A stretch of 64,000 nucleotides of DNA, taken from the NCBI GenBank assembly GCA_012845835.1, contig JABAKD010000020.1:13878268-13942267 (forward strand), in the 5' to 3' direction. Within the stretch, counting starts at the first letter, position 1, and the number at the start of each line of letters is the position of its first letter. The notes under the pieces were generated by a model. The model saw only the letters and a program-made list of their open reading frames with translations. It made no database searches and was not told where the DNA came from. The translations under genes were made by a program, and so were the position numbers. Positions 54,874 through 64,000 of the stretch are shown piece after piece. This stretch comes from Undaria pinnatifida (lineage: Eukaryota; Sar; Phaeophyceae; Laminariales; Alariaceae).

Positions 54874-55598
54874 TACAAGCTGGGACGGCCAAGAAACCCA
54901 TAATCCGTCAGTCGGGCATACCTTTTGAAAGACAGTGACCCACTGCAAACTGAGCATATCCTCGTAATCAGCTAGATGCGGTGGTCATTTTAAGCCCTCC
55001 AGCTTGAGAATCTGCGAAGTTGGCGCCGAAAAAAGTGTTTGCCACTCACGTTTCCTAGTTTGAGCATTTTTTTTCATGATCTGTTTGTGTTGCTTTTTCT
55101 AAAATTGCTCGAAATACAAAGTGGATGGAATTGGCTTAATTTTTCTGAGCATGTACATCTTGAGACGAGGAGTAGGGACACATGCTTTTCATTTCATGGG
55201 TCACTTTCGTTCGAAAGTTATGGATGAATCCCTGAATTATATGTAAATTTGTATGCAGAGGCACTTCGGTGGAAACTTGGCCATGCACCTCTCATTTTTT
55301 GAAGTTAGGACCTGAAATTTTGACATGTGATTTGGGACCGAGCCCACCAAAACAGTACTTGGCGAGCTCAAAAAATAAAAAATAAAAACTGCCGACATAC
55401 GGCCAACTAAACGTTTTCCATGATAATGAAATGGACGAAAAGTCAACAGATTTTCATTTTTTGTTTTGAGCTCGCCAAGTAGTGTCTTGGCGAGCCTGTT
55501 CTAAATTGAGTGTCAAAATTTCAGGTCCGAACACGAAAACCTGAGCGGAGCACAGCGATATTTGTCTATTTTGAGCGTCTTGGCCGGCCCAGCTTGTA
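54874..55598. mobile_element. TA-flanked TIR element (Tc1/mariner-like MITE)
   Basis: 725 bp. The left end begins TACAAGCTGGGACGGCCAAG and the reverse complement of the right end TACAAGCTGGGCCGGCCAAG, each preceded by the dinucleotide TA (54872-54873, 55599-55600). TA duplication with clean inverted ends suggests Tc1/mariner-type mobilisation. No transposase is visible. A second palindromic element sits inside. Confidence 0.7.
55308..55528. mobile_element. palindromic MITE nested in the TIR element
   Basis: The outer inverted pair GGACCTGAAATTTTGACA is at 55308-55325 and inverted at 55511-55528. The inner inverted pair ACTTGGCGAGCTCAAAA is at about 55356 and 55462. Non-coding. Confidence 0.8.
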
Positions 55599-55599
55599 T

Positions 55600-56250
55600 A
55601 ACGGAGGGCCCGACGGGTTTGGGGGGGTCGGGGAGGGTGGAGAATAAGACGAAGAGCACGGCGGCGTGTTTTCCTTGGAAGAAGACACGGCGGAGACCTT
55701 AAGTCTCGAAACATCCCCCTGGTGGTGACCTTGAGGTGATGAGGGTGAATTCTGACGGGAAAAACATACCACAGCAATATCCTGGTGGTCTTGACGCAAC
55801 GGGGCAATCTTCGCGTGGTCTCGTTGTGCCGAGGCTGCCTTCTGTTGATGTCAGCGTGCAAACGGTGGTCCACAGTCATTGCAGGCCAAAGTAGTTTCAG
55901 GGGCATCGTACTCGGGAGGGGAGGGAGTGGTGGGTGCGTGCCCGGGGAGGGAGGGTGGGAGAGGGATCTTATCCCCAGAAGTTACCGTAGGGTTTGGGGG
56001 GTTGAAAGGAGTTCAAGGGCCAAACGGGAAGGAGCAGGCGCAACTTGTGCAGCTGGGGGAGGGGGGGGTACGGTGGGGGAGTGGGGCACGGGGGAGGGGG
56101 ACTCGTTGTACAAAGGGTAATTTATCTATGAAGCCATTAATATTCATCGCACCAAATCTTCGCCACATCCGTGCCTCGACCCATTGCAATAAAATAAAGC
56201 TAAGAGTCATCCCGCAGTAGGGGTTTGCAGTTTCTGGGCCAAACGTTTCT
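55600..56250. other. intergenic, nothing recognised
   Basis: A minus-strand Ser/Pro-rich frame (55566-55906) could be a disordered protein piece, but no motif supports it. G-rich tracts occur at 55920-56100. Confidence 0.4.
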
Positions 56251-56263
56251 GGCCGGTGAGTCG

Positions 56264-56514
56264 TTCTACGGTAGCCCCCTCCAAATTTTCTTTGACGAAA
56301 TCGCCGGTTTTGAGGCCAGCTCCCGGCTGCATCTCCTGAAATGCGGTGCCCCTTGCCAACCTCGATGTCATCGTTCGATAGTCCTTCCTTTGCAAACATG
56401 AAAATGTTCTGAGGATGCGTTTTTCATCTAGCATCAATCCTCGTGGTCGAGCAGCCATGCAACGTTCGTTAAACAAAATCGCTGTGTTTTTTTTTTGTGG
56501 GGGGTATCGTAGAA
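56264..56514. mobile_element. MITE family 2, copy 3
   Basis: Left end TTCTACGGTAGCCCCCT and right end inverted TTCTACGATACCCCCC. Longer than the other copies because of a T-run and small insertions. Confidence 0.85.
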
Positions 56515-57255
56515 TCTGATTGGTGGAGCTCCCCAAGCGTGGACCTATCGGTTAGTAGGATAATTTTACGAGTATATATTTGTTTTTATTATAGTACTAT
56601 GAAAACTCGTAGCGCCCAGAAATGTTGGTCGGGTTGTTGCGCGATTGAACGCCTTCGAAGTCGTGTTCCGGGCGAGATATTGAGCTCCTCGCTGTTAGGA
56701 GCTCAGAAATTTCTTAGAATATTCTGCTGAACCCCTAGCGTGGGACCACTCAAAAAATCGTCTTCCAACCTGCCAACATGTTACGACGAGGTAGAAGTTA
56801 AATCTATCGACGCGTTTTGGCTGTTCAAAAATGGAACAGAATGGCGGCGGGACAACGTGGTGGGTGTCGGGGGGGCACCATGACTCGGAACAGGAAGACT
56901 TGGCATGGGGCTACGCAGACAAAGTGCGTAGGGGAGGCAGCTGGTCCACACACTGTGTTGGCAGAGAGGCACTGCTCGAAAACGAGGGCAAAAAAGTACA
57001 AGGGAAAACAACTACTACTATATACCGTAGTTGTACGATCGAGAATATCGGCTGGGAGAGGACCACTCGGGTTGACTATCTGTGGGCCGGGCTTCAAACA
57101 AAATACTCATGTTTCGTGTTGGAAATAGCTCAAGGAGTAAAATAATACGATTGAACTCTCGGCGGAGGCGCTCGCCCAAAAGAGGATATCTAAAAAGTTG
57201 CGCTCATGTACCCCTACAATAATATACATGATGGGTTCAGGCGCCAGTGGTTCGT
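56515..57255. other. intergenic, nothing recognised
   Basis: Conflicting Gly/Arg-rich frames on both strands; no gene. Confidence 0.4.
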
Positions 57256-57260
57256 CTGAA

Positions 57261-57813
57261 TCAAAGTAATGTGCGGGCACGGTTGCTGGAATGTCGACAG
57301 TAAATCGATAATATCAAGCTGTCCGAGGAGCTCTGAGTTAAAAGTTTTCTAGAATCTAACTCAACGAGTGGAGGGACCACACCTGCCCCGGGCTGCTGTA
57401 AAGCAGTATGCGCAAGGGCAGTGTCTACGACGACATCATGCGTGGGAGATACGTTGTCTGAGATGCCGCGGGTGAGTGCGGCGTCGATATCTGCCACCTC
57501 TTTAACAAGGATGTTGGGGGGAGTGCGGGTGGGCGCGAGAGCGGGCAGGCATTTATTTGCTAAATTTGGGATGGTTGATGCGCAATCAATCGAAATATTT
57601 ACAAAAAAAATCATGCGCATTTGACATTTCGCGAGAGGTCCCAGAAGACAAATCTACGAGCTGCTGATCATCTAATCCAACCCAATTCGATCCGTCGCGC
57701 GATGCACACGCCACGGAGCTCGCGGTGATCGCGTCCTCGGAGATCATCACGCGCGCGAGGATAGCTAATCGCGTGCCAACACTCCTATGGCGGCAGACAT
57801 CACGCAAAAACAA
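57261..57813 (-). pseudogene. possible coding fragment, unassigned
   Basis: Two consecutive minus-strand frames look protein-like: DAITASSVACASRDGSNW and LDDQQLVDLSSGTSREMS upstream, then ASTIPNLANKCLPAL and LVKEVADIDAALTRGISD downstream. A frame change separates them near 57600. No family is recognised; a decayed gene or retroelement gag are both possible. Confidence 0.3.
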
Positions 57814-57819
57814 AACAAG

Positions 57820-58220
57820 AAAAAAGGAAGCATGAGCGTAAAAAAGAAAACACCAGAAGGCCTGTGGATGATAGCGTCACTACTAGGAAATGCTATTATT
57901 ATGGATATGGGAAAACAACCAAGGACTAAAACCCAGCTGGCGAAACAAAACAAGACAAAATAGGACCTACAAAAGGTGGGAGAAGAGGAGAAGCACGTGC
58001 CGTTCCTACAGCGAGACGGAGGGAGCGCGTCGCGAAGCGGGGAAGGGGTCTTGCCATGAAGCCATGTGTGATAAGGGGCTCAACCAGGTAGGACTCAGGT
58101 GTTTCCAACGCTTGCACCCGAGACTTGTTCAGGAGATAGAGACGCGCTATTTTGCTGTTGTTGCAGGAGACCCGTGTCAGAGGTAAAAGCGCCTGGGTGG
58201 GGGAGGGTGAGGGTCACATT
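57820..58220. other. intergenic, nothing recognised
   Basis: No supported feature. Confidence 0.4.
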
Positions 58221-58224
58221 TCAG

Positions 58225-58490
58225 CAATCATCCCGGATCCATCACCCCTCCTCTCGATACAGAACCATAACACCCAATCTACAGGTACGTCACCGGTAAA
58301 CTTCAAGAAGAAGACTAGTCAAAGTGATGGCATTGTTCCAAGTAATCTGCAGCACCCCGCCACTTTTTGGTGTGGTGTGACCATGATAATCTAGTTCAGT
58401 CTAATAACTTATAATCTATTAATATAATAAATACCACTGCTGCTGTGAAGAATCGTGCTTAGAAGAAACGTATTTAATAGTAGTAGTAAT
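58225..58490 (+). repeat. dispersed repeat R1, second locus
   Basis: Colinear with 49780-50080 (CCATCACCCCTCC, CACCGGTAAACTTCAAG, CACTTTTTGGTGTGG, GAATCGTGCTTAGAAGAAAC). It is followed by the TRIM array and then by more R1 sequence at 59190-59305. Confidence 0.7.
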
Positions 58491-58512
58491 AGTGTAGATG
58501 TTACGGTATTAG

Positions 58513-59169
58513 TGGGGTAATAGTCCGTTTTGACCACTTGCAAAAAAAGGTTAACCAATAGCTTACCCAAACTAAGCCTTATAACACTCTTCCCCCCTGA
58601 AACGGCGGGATAGCAGGTCGGCTGGATACACGGGCGGACGTGTCAATATCCAAGCCGTTTCATTTCCTGGGGATACCAGGGACAGTATTTTTCAAGTTTG
58701 ACATGTCATGGGGAAAGTCTGAAAAGTTTATTACTGTGGATGGTGGGGATCGAACCCACGATCCAAACACCCCATGGTCTGTCGACGACGCCATTTGTTA
58801 AGGTATTAGTGGGGTATTAGTCCGTTTGACCACTTGCAAAAGGTTAACCAATAGCTTACCCAAACTACGCCTTATAACACTCTTCCCCCCTGAAACGACG
58901 GGATAGCAGGTCGGCCGGATACACGGGCGGACGTGTCAATATCGAAGCCGTTTCATTTCCTGGGGATACCAGGGACAGTATTTTTCAAGTTCGACTTGGG
59001 GAAAATCTGAAAAGTTTATTATTATTGTGGATGGTGGGGATCGAACCCACGACCCTAAAAACCATGGTCTGTCGATGACGCCATTTGTTAAGGTATTAGT
59101 GGGGTATTAGTCCGTTTGACCACTTGCGAAAGGTTAACCGATAGCTTACCCAAAGTAAGCCTTATAACA
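58513..59169 (-). mobile_element. TRIM tandem array: three LTRs, two interiors
   Basis: Minus orientation. LTRs are at 58513-58586 (74 bp, with an expanded A-run), 58810-58879 and 59100-59169 (70 bp each). The two interiors have the same layout as the single copy: a TGGCGTCGTCGACAGACCA primer-site-like start, a T-arm GTGGGTTCGATCCCCAC and a purine tract (GGGGGGAAGAG) before the next LTR. The sequence left of 58513 (TTACGGTATTAG) is the stub of a further interior, so the array was once longer. Neighbouring units share one LTR, as expected from unequal recombination between LTRs. Confidence 0.9.
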
Positions 59170-59307
59170 TAGACCTATTTGTTTCAATAAATTTGTGGAC
59201 ACCATTTGGCAAAACTCTGACTTCCCTCATCTAAATATGAGAAGTTGAACTTTATACATCAATGTCACGAAATGTCTTAGCCTTTGACGTAAGACAGGTA
59301 GGTGTCG

Positions 59308-59357
59308 AAAAAAAAAAGTTTAACCGATAGCTTTTACCCAAACTAAGCCTTATAACA
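59308..59357 (-). mobile_element. truncated TRIM LTR
   Basis: About 50 bp matching the first two-thirds of the LTR (through AAGCCTTATAACA on the plus strand), starting after an A-run. The remainder is missing. Confidence 0.7.
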
Positions 59358-59469
59358 TAGAACTATTTTATAACTAATTTTCAAGGACGTCAGCCGTGAG
59401 TTTGACGAATACCTATTTATTTCAATAAATTTGTGGACACCATTTAGCAAAACTCTGACTTCCCTCATC

Positions 59470-59745
59470 TAAATATATACAAGGGGCTACGCCGGCGGCC
59501 TGGACGGCCGCCGGTCGCAGCGCAGGATAGTAAATATTAAGAGGGTAAGAAGTAATGCCAAGAGTTAGACGAAGTTTGTTAATTCATATATACATGGGAG
59601 ATAACGGAAAGGGAAAATGCCGACAAATTTTTCCCGATTTCCCGTGTGCGGCGGAACAATGCGAGAAGGCAGCCTGGAAATTATGGGAGAGCATGGCGGT
59701 TCACCCCAGCTGGGTGACGCTCTGCGTTGCTACGCAGAAAGGCGC
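59470..59745. other. short unassigned stretch
   Basis: Contains a GCCGGCGGCCTGGACGGCCG palindrome-like block near 59492. The open frames here (59555-59848) run into the tandem repeat and are not called. Confidence 0.35.
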
Positions 59746-59754
59746 GGCCACAGC

Positions 59755-60205
59755 TGCTGCTGTGCATATACCATTTGTAGCTTCGCGATGCTGCTGTGCA
59801 TATACCATTTGTAGCTTCGTGATGCTGCTGTGCATATACCATTTGTAGCTTCGTCATGCTGCAGGCTCATCATAGCTTCAGCTACTACTGCTGTACATCA
59901 TGTACATGTACGTGCTGCTGATTTATACGTGCTGCTGTAGACTACCGGGGGTTCAAAAATATTGAGAGTTCGCAGTTCTCCACGACGCCTAGCTGCTGCT
60001 GTGCATATACCATTTGTAGCTTCGTGATTCTGCTGTGCATATACCATTTGTAGCTTCGTGATGCTGCTGTGCATATACCATTTGTAGCTTCGTGATGCTG
60101 CAGGCTCATCATAGCTTCAGCTACTGCTGTACATCATGTACATGTATACGTGCTGCTGTAGACTACCGGGGGTTCAAAAATATTGAGAGTTCGCAGTTCT
60201 CCACT
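59755..60205. repeat. 34-bp tandem repeat inside a larger duplication
   Basis: Units of 34 bp (GTGCATATACCATTTGTAGC plus TTCGTGATGCTGCT) are repeated three times at 59763-59860 and again at 60003-60105. Each block is followed by ATCATAGCTTCAGCTACT, CATGTACATGTA and ACTACCGGGGGTTCAAAAA, so the whole segment of about 240 bp is itself tandemly duplicated. Confidence 0.9.
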
Positions 60206-60209
60206 ACGC

Positions 60210-61200
60210 CTGGATGGCATGTGTTCTCGGGGATTACGAACTTTTCTTCTCCAGATCCTAGCACAAACCTCGCTTAGTGGCCTTTACAATGGCGACGCCG
60301 GCCAGGTAATCGACCCCCCCCCGTGTGTCGGAGGTCAGAGAACACGTACCGAAGAAATAACGCGAAGACATTAGCCCTGTGTGCAGACTACGCACCAAAC
60401 GTCTCACAGGGCACGATTTTTCGGAGATCTCGTCGTAGATCTCGACGTCGAGACCTCGCGCGCGCGCTACGGCGCCGAGCGGGCGGATCAGCTGAGCCGG
60501 TGGTTGCAGGCGAGGCGGGGGCACGCCTCAGCGAAGAAACCGCGCGGAAAGGCGGTCAGAGGCGGGAGATATCCGCAGACGTAAGGATGTGCATATGTGA
60601 TAAGCGAACTAAGATATATAGATTTATGAGAGAAGTTGAACTTTATACATCAATGTCACGAAATGTCTTAGCCTTTGACGTAAGACAGGTAGGTGGCAAT
60701 CTACCATGAACCTGACACTCCATCATCACCGCTGGAGTATAGGTGCAAAATCAAGGTGGAAAAATCACACCGCGTACTACTTCTCATTTATTTACCGGTA
60801 TTTAGGAACGGCCCCTAGGCTTTTTTTGTTATAATGCTGTTTATTATGCTGAAACTCAAGCGATGATTAAAACTGCTGGTTACAGATTACGCTTTTCGCT
60901 ATTCCCCGAAGGTCAATTATGCCAAAGAAATGCGAGCACTGTAACCTCAGTTTGCTGATACCATTCGTCCCGAGGTGCAAGATGCAAGACGAAACCCCCC
61001 CACGTATAATAACCGTAAACCCTGTGACACGAACTAACTGACGAACTGATGAACACGACCAAAAATCTTGAAAAATAAATCCTCGTTTATCTCCGTTGGA
61101 TTACGGCCTCAAGAACCAATCGAAACCCTTTAGAACCAAAATCAACCACGAACCTCTCAGCAACACTAGTCAGCAAAGCAAAGTGCACACCAGTCAAGAG
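60210..61200. other. upstream region of the RMND1-like gene
   Basis: No second gene is supported. It contains an R1 fragment with an empty TRIM site (60630-60735). Arg-rich frames at 60320-60710 lie in GC-rich sequence without motifs. Confidence 0.45.
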
Positions 61201-61202
61201 AG

Positions 61203-62668
61203 ATGCTGCCCCGAGCTATAGCGAGGCTTTCGGGTAGTGGCGCCCGAAGCCGTCCATTATTATCCACGCACAAAGATTTCTACTCTTGGGAGAAGGCTGT
61301 GCCTGCTCCGCGAAAGCATTCAGATGTTGGCTCGAGTAAGCAACAACGAGCCTTCTACAGCAGCACCACTAGCAGCAACAGCAGCAGCAGCAGCAGCTCG
61401 CCCAATTCGTTGATCGCCCACGGCGACCACCCAGAAAGCAGCAGCAGCACCACCAGCACCACCACCACCTCACGACGAGCTGATGACTCCAAGTTTGCTC
61501 CACAGCCTACCACTGTCCCGAGACCTTTGACCTACACCACCGGTGGTAAAAGGACCCGAAGGACATCTGCAGCGCAGCACCAGCTGTCCACTGGACCAGC
61601 GCCGCTTCTTGCCCAAGAAGGGGATGAGGAGGAGGGTGGTGTAGACGAGTCGGACCGTAAAATGCTTGAGGTAGCTTCTCCGCCGGCGGCGGCCGGGCTG
61701 CGCCCGGAGACGGCCGCAGCTTCGACCCCGGTGGACCTGGGCTGCAAGGCGTATTACATGGCGAGAAGCATCGACATCAAGACGGTGTGCAAGGTATGGT
61801 GTGGTGCGGTTCATGTGTCGGCGTCCGTGTCAGTCATCGTCTTCCCTCCCAACCAGCACTGACCAGCTGCTATCATGCGCACGAATACTGGTGCGTTTAG
61901 CTGTTTGCTACGCTACGCCACCGCCCACGTGTGCGGTGTTGACTGCATGCAATGCATGCCGGTAACTGCTGCACGAACGCGTGGTACGAGCTACTGCTGT
62001 AGGCCCGATTCGAGCACGAACTTGGCACACCGCTGCCAGTCTGTACACACCCAACACACATGCTGTTATATGTACAGGGTCAGCATGCCCATAGTTTTGT
62101 GCCTTTTTAGCTTCCCTGCGTTTCTAGTTGGTTGACGTCGCGTCGACGGCTGATGGCTGATGGTACACCTTTTTCATAATAAAACACAGCAGACGCAGAG
62201 AGGCGCGGCAGCCGTACAGCAGCAGCAGTAGTACTATTGCGTAGTAGTACAACAGTGGTGCTGACTGTCGGCGTACCCACCACGAGCGTCGCAACCACTC
62301 CGAAAGCTGACCCTAAAACACCAACCGTTTCGTCGGGCGTTTCTCAAACCGCTTTGCCTGGCGTTTCGCCCAAGCGTTTTGCAAAATGCTTAGTCTAATC
62401 CGACAATTCTCCTCTCCCCGCATTCAAACCGCCTACCACCTCCTCTTTGCGCTCGCAGAGGCTGACTACTCCCCTCTCCCCGTGTTCAAAACGCCTACTG
62501 CGTCCTCTTTGCGCTCTTAAGAGGTTGTACGCGGGTTTCCCCCGCAGCTTCGAGAAGCACTGCGTCGTGATCGGCCCGCTGGACCCAAACTGTTTCGAGG
62601 GAGGCTACCCTAGGCCCCGCGACCCCTCGGGCGGCTTGGACCAGGTCTTGCGGGACCTGTCGAAGAAG
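61203..62668 (+). CDS. RMD1/RMND1 (DUF155)-like mitochondrial protein, first two exons
   Basis: Exon 1 (61203-61793) starts MLPRAIARLSGSGARSRP, an Arg/Ser-rich, acid-free start typical of a mitochondrial presequence. A long Ser/Thr-rich disordered part follows, then DLGCKAYYMARSIDIKTVCK. Exon 2 (62522-62668) continues RLYAGFPRSFEKHCVVIGP. The junction is phase 0: donor AAG|GTATGG, acceptor CTCTTAAG|AGG; exon 2 ends AAGAAG|GTACGG. The KAYYMARSIDI pattern resembles the opening of the DUF155 domain in RMD1 and RMND1, proteins of mitochondrial translation or inner-membrane organisation. The rest of the domain is not visible before the window ends, so the assignment is tentative. Confidence 0.5.
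62411..62525 (+). repeat. tandemly duplicated 3' splice site
   Basis: The segment CTCTCCCC...ATTCAAA...CCTCTTTGCGCTC...AG|AGG occurs twice, at 62411-62463 and 62472-62525. The first copy has the more canonical acceptor (GCTCGCAG|AGG), the second precedes the coding exon. Confidence 0.88.
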
Positions 62669-62756
62669 GTACGGTTTAGGATGTGACAGCGGTGGCATGC
62701 GGACCGTTGTGTGCGGATCGGCCGTGAGGGAAAGCCGTTTAAAATAGCTTAGAATT

Positions 62757-62865
62757 CCATCTCAACTGTTGCTACCACCGCCACTCCCACTACTACTGCT
62801 ACTTCGATATTGCTACTACTACTACTACTACCACTACCACTACTGCTGCTGCTGCTACCGCGACC
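62757..62865. repeat. CTA/CCACTA microsatellite
   Basis: Iterated CTACTA, CCACTAC and CTGCTG triplets just after exon 2 of the RMND1-like gene. Confidence 0.8.
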
Positions 62866-62929
62866 CCACCGGAATATTTTGTTCACGAAACGACACCCAC
62901 CGTTTGATGAGCGTGTCCTAACGAGATAT

Positions 62930-63175
62930 TCATTCGAAATTGTCATCCGTATGCACGAAAGTACGCACAAGGTGCGGAAGTCCGCCTCACAAGTGGTTCT
63001 TAGTAGGATGCAGCTCACCCTTCATGCGACTCGCGGAACTCCTCACAGCGCTTCGCGCTTGGTGCACGCGATGTCTACCTGGTCGGTGAAACCTGACGTC
63101 CTCCGTCCCGTCATAGTGGGGATGCGAGGGTCTATGGCCATTCGATTACGGCCATGCAAGACATGATTACACCCC
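62930..63175 (-). repeat. dispersed repeat R2, copy 2
   Basis: A partial copy in reverse orientation to copy 1, ending at a C-run (63172-63190). Confidence 0.7.
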
Positions 63176-63410
63176 CCCACCCCCCCCCCCTAATATCTAT
63201 ATAATAGTTGGCCTCGGTTGGCACCGGCGCTGTAAAATATTATATGTATATTGGGGTTGGCGTTGGTTGGCAACTACGCTGCCAGTCACTGCGTGAGCTA
63301 GACAACCAGGGTACCGTTTTTTGTTTTTGTTGTTTTTTGGCGGTCGCCATGATGGTTATCCAGTAGATCATACTGTGCGGGGTGGAGAACCCTAACTCAT
63401 GGGAATGGTC
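63176..63410. other. intergenic or intronic, nothing recognised
   Basis: Two loose repeats of GGTTGGC words at 63208-63285; no gene. Confidence 0.4.
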
Positions 63411-63414
63411 GCAT

Positions 63415-63760
63415 CACGTAGTGTGAATATGGTAAGGTACCCACGAGGCAGTGACATAGTAATACCCACTGCTGTGTCTAGAGTGGCCACACCAGGAAAA
63501 AAAGTAACTGATTGGCGCTGTCACCCATAAGCAAGAAAGTAGGCGCAAGGTGCCGAAGTCCGTCTCACGAGCGGTTCTTAGAAGGATGCAGTGCACCCTT
63601 CATGCGACCCGCCGAATACCTCCCGGCGCTTCGCGCTTGGTGCAAGCGATGTCTGCCTGGTTGGTGAAAACCCGACGTTCTCCGTCCCGACAGAGTAGGG
63701 ATGCGAGGGTCTATTGTCATACGACTACGGCCATGCACAAACTGAGTAACCCCCCTCCCC
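63415..63760 (-). repeat. dispersed repeat R2, copy 3
   Basis: A full-length copy in reverse orientation, ending next to the long C-rich tract at 63751-63800. Confidence 0.75.
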
Positions 63761-63764
63761 CCGC

Positions 63765-64000
63765 CTCCCCCTCCGCCCCCCCCCCCCCCCCCCGCTCCCG
63801 CCCCCCACTTCTGCACTCTTCCACCCTCCCCCCCTGCCCAAACCCACAGGGATCGAAAACGACCGAGGATTCCGGTCCACGGCCTTTCGTTGCCCCTCCC
63901 GCTTTCACGGTAGACAGTCAGACCTACCAAGCACGGGCATGGGACATGTGGGAGCCGGGGGGAACCTCGCGCTCTGACCAGCGCGGCGGCTTCGGGAACG
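63765..64000. other. C-rich tract and window end
   Basis: A poly-C tract of about 16 with C-rich surroundings, then unassigned sequence to the edge. No exon recognised. Confidence 0.5.

Noticed and set aside
58740-58795. A tRNA gene on the minus strand, suggested by GTGGGTTCGATCCCCAC
   Set aside because: There is no acceptor stem or anticodon arm, and the same segment recurs as the interior of each TRIM unit.

Overview
The window looks like nuclear DNA of a brown alga (Phaeophyceae) or a close stramenopile. This rests on intron-rich host genes, a Copia-type polyprotein and a LINE C-terminal tail of kinds I associate with brown-algal genomes, and a very high load of small repeats. No sequence search was possible, so the lineage is an inference. 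There are no bacterial-style operons, rRNAs, functional tRNAs or CRISPR arrays.

Layout. 1-9000: no gene; G/T-rich low-complexity DNA, short tandem repeats, two MITE families and one tRNA-derived SINE. 9033-15451: a complete but dead Ty1/Copia retrotransposon with 669-679 bp LTRs, a 5-bp target duplication (AGCCG), broken gag/pol, an integrase that has lost all three catalytic acids, and an inverted piece inside its reverse transcriptase. 15.5-22 kb: intergenic, with MITEs and degenerate direct repeats. 22089-37892 (minus strand): NAXD, the ATP-dependent NAD(P)H-hydrate dehydratase, reconstructed from four in-phase exons separated by introns of about 1.0, 3.8 and 9.6 kb. The introns hold SINEs, a LINE remnant, minisatellites and CAG repeats. 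39411-45318 (plus strand), possibly extending to 47969: a DOT1-type histone H3K79 methyltransferase in five or six in-phase exons, head-to-head with NAXD. 48-61 kb: repeat-rich, with an unassigned exon candidate, a Ty3-like integrase tail, a SINE, several MITEs and a miniature LTR element (TRIM). The TRIM has 70-bp LTRs; it occurs once as a single insertion for which two related empty sites are present in the same window, and again as a tandem three-LTR array. 61203-62668 (plus strand): the first two exons of a probable mitochondrial RMD1/RMND1 (DUF155) family protein that runs on past the recognisable part.

How the genes relate: NAXD repairs hydrated NAD(P)H, DOT1 methylates chromatin, and the RMND1-like protein would act in mitochondria. 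They are ordinary housekeeping genes and do not form a pathway cluster. NAXD and DOT1 share a 1.5-kb divergent upstream region. Both carry long low-complexity insertions inside conserved folds, and several introns here show tandem duplications of their splice-site regions.

The most noteworthy signals are the TRIM family with its empty-site evidence, the recurrent tandem duplication of 3' splice sites, the selective loss of the Copia integrase triad by A-to-G changes, the duplicated palindromic minisatellite in NAXD intron 1, and an over-represented 9-mer (TACCWGGTA) spread through the middle of the window.
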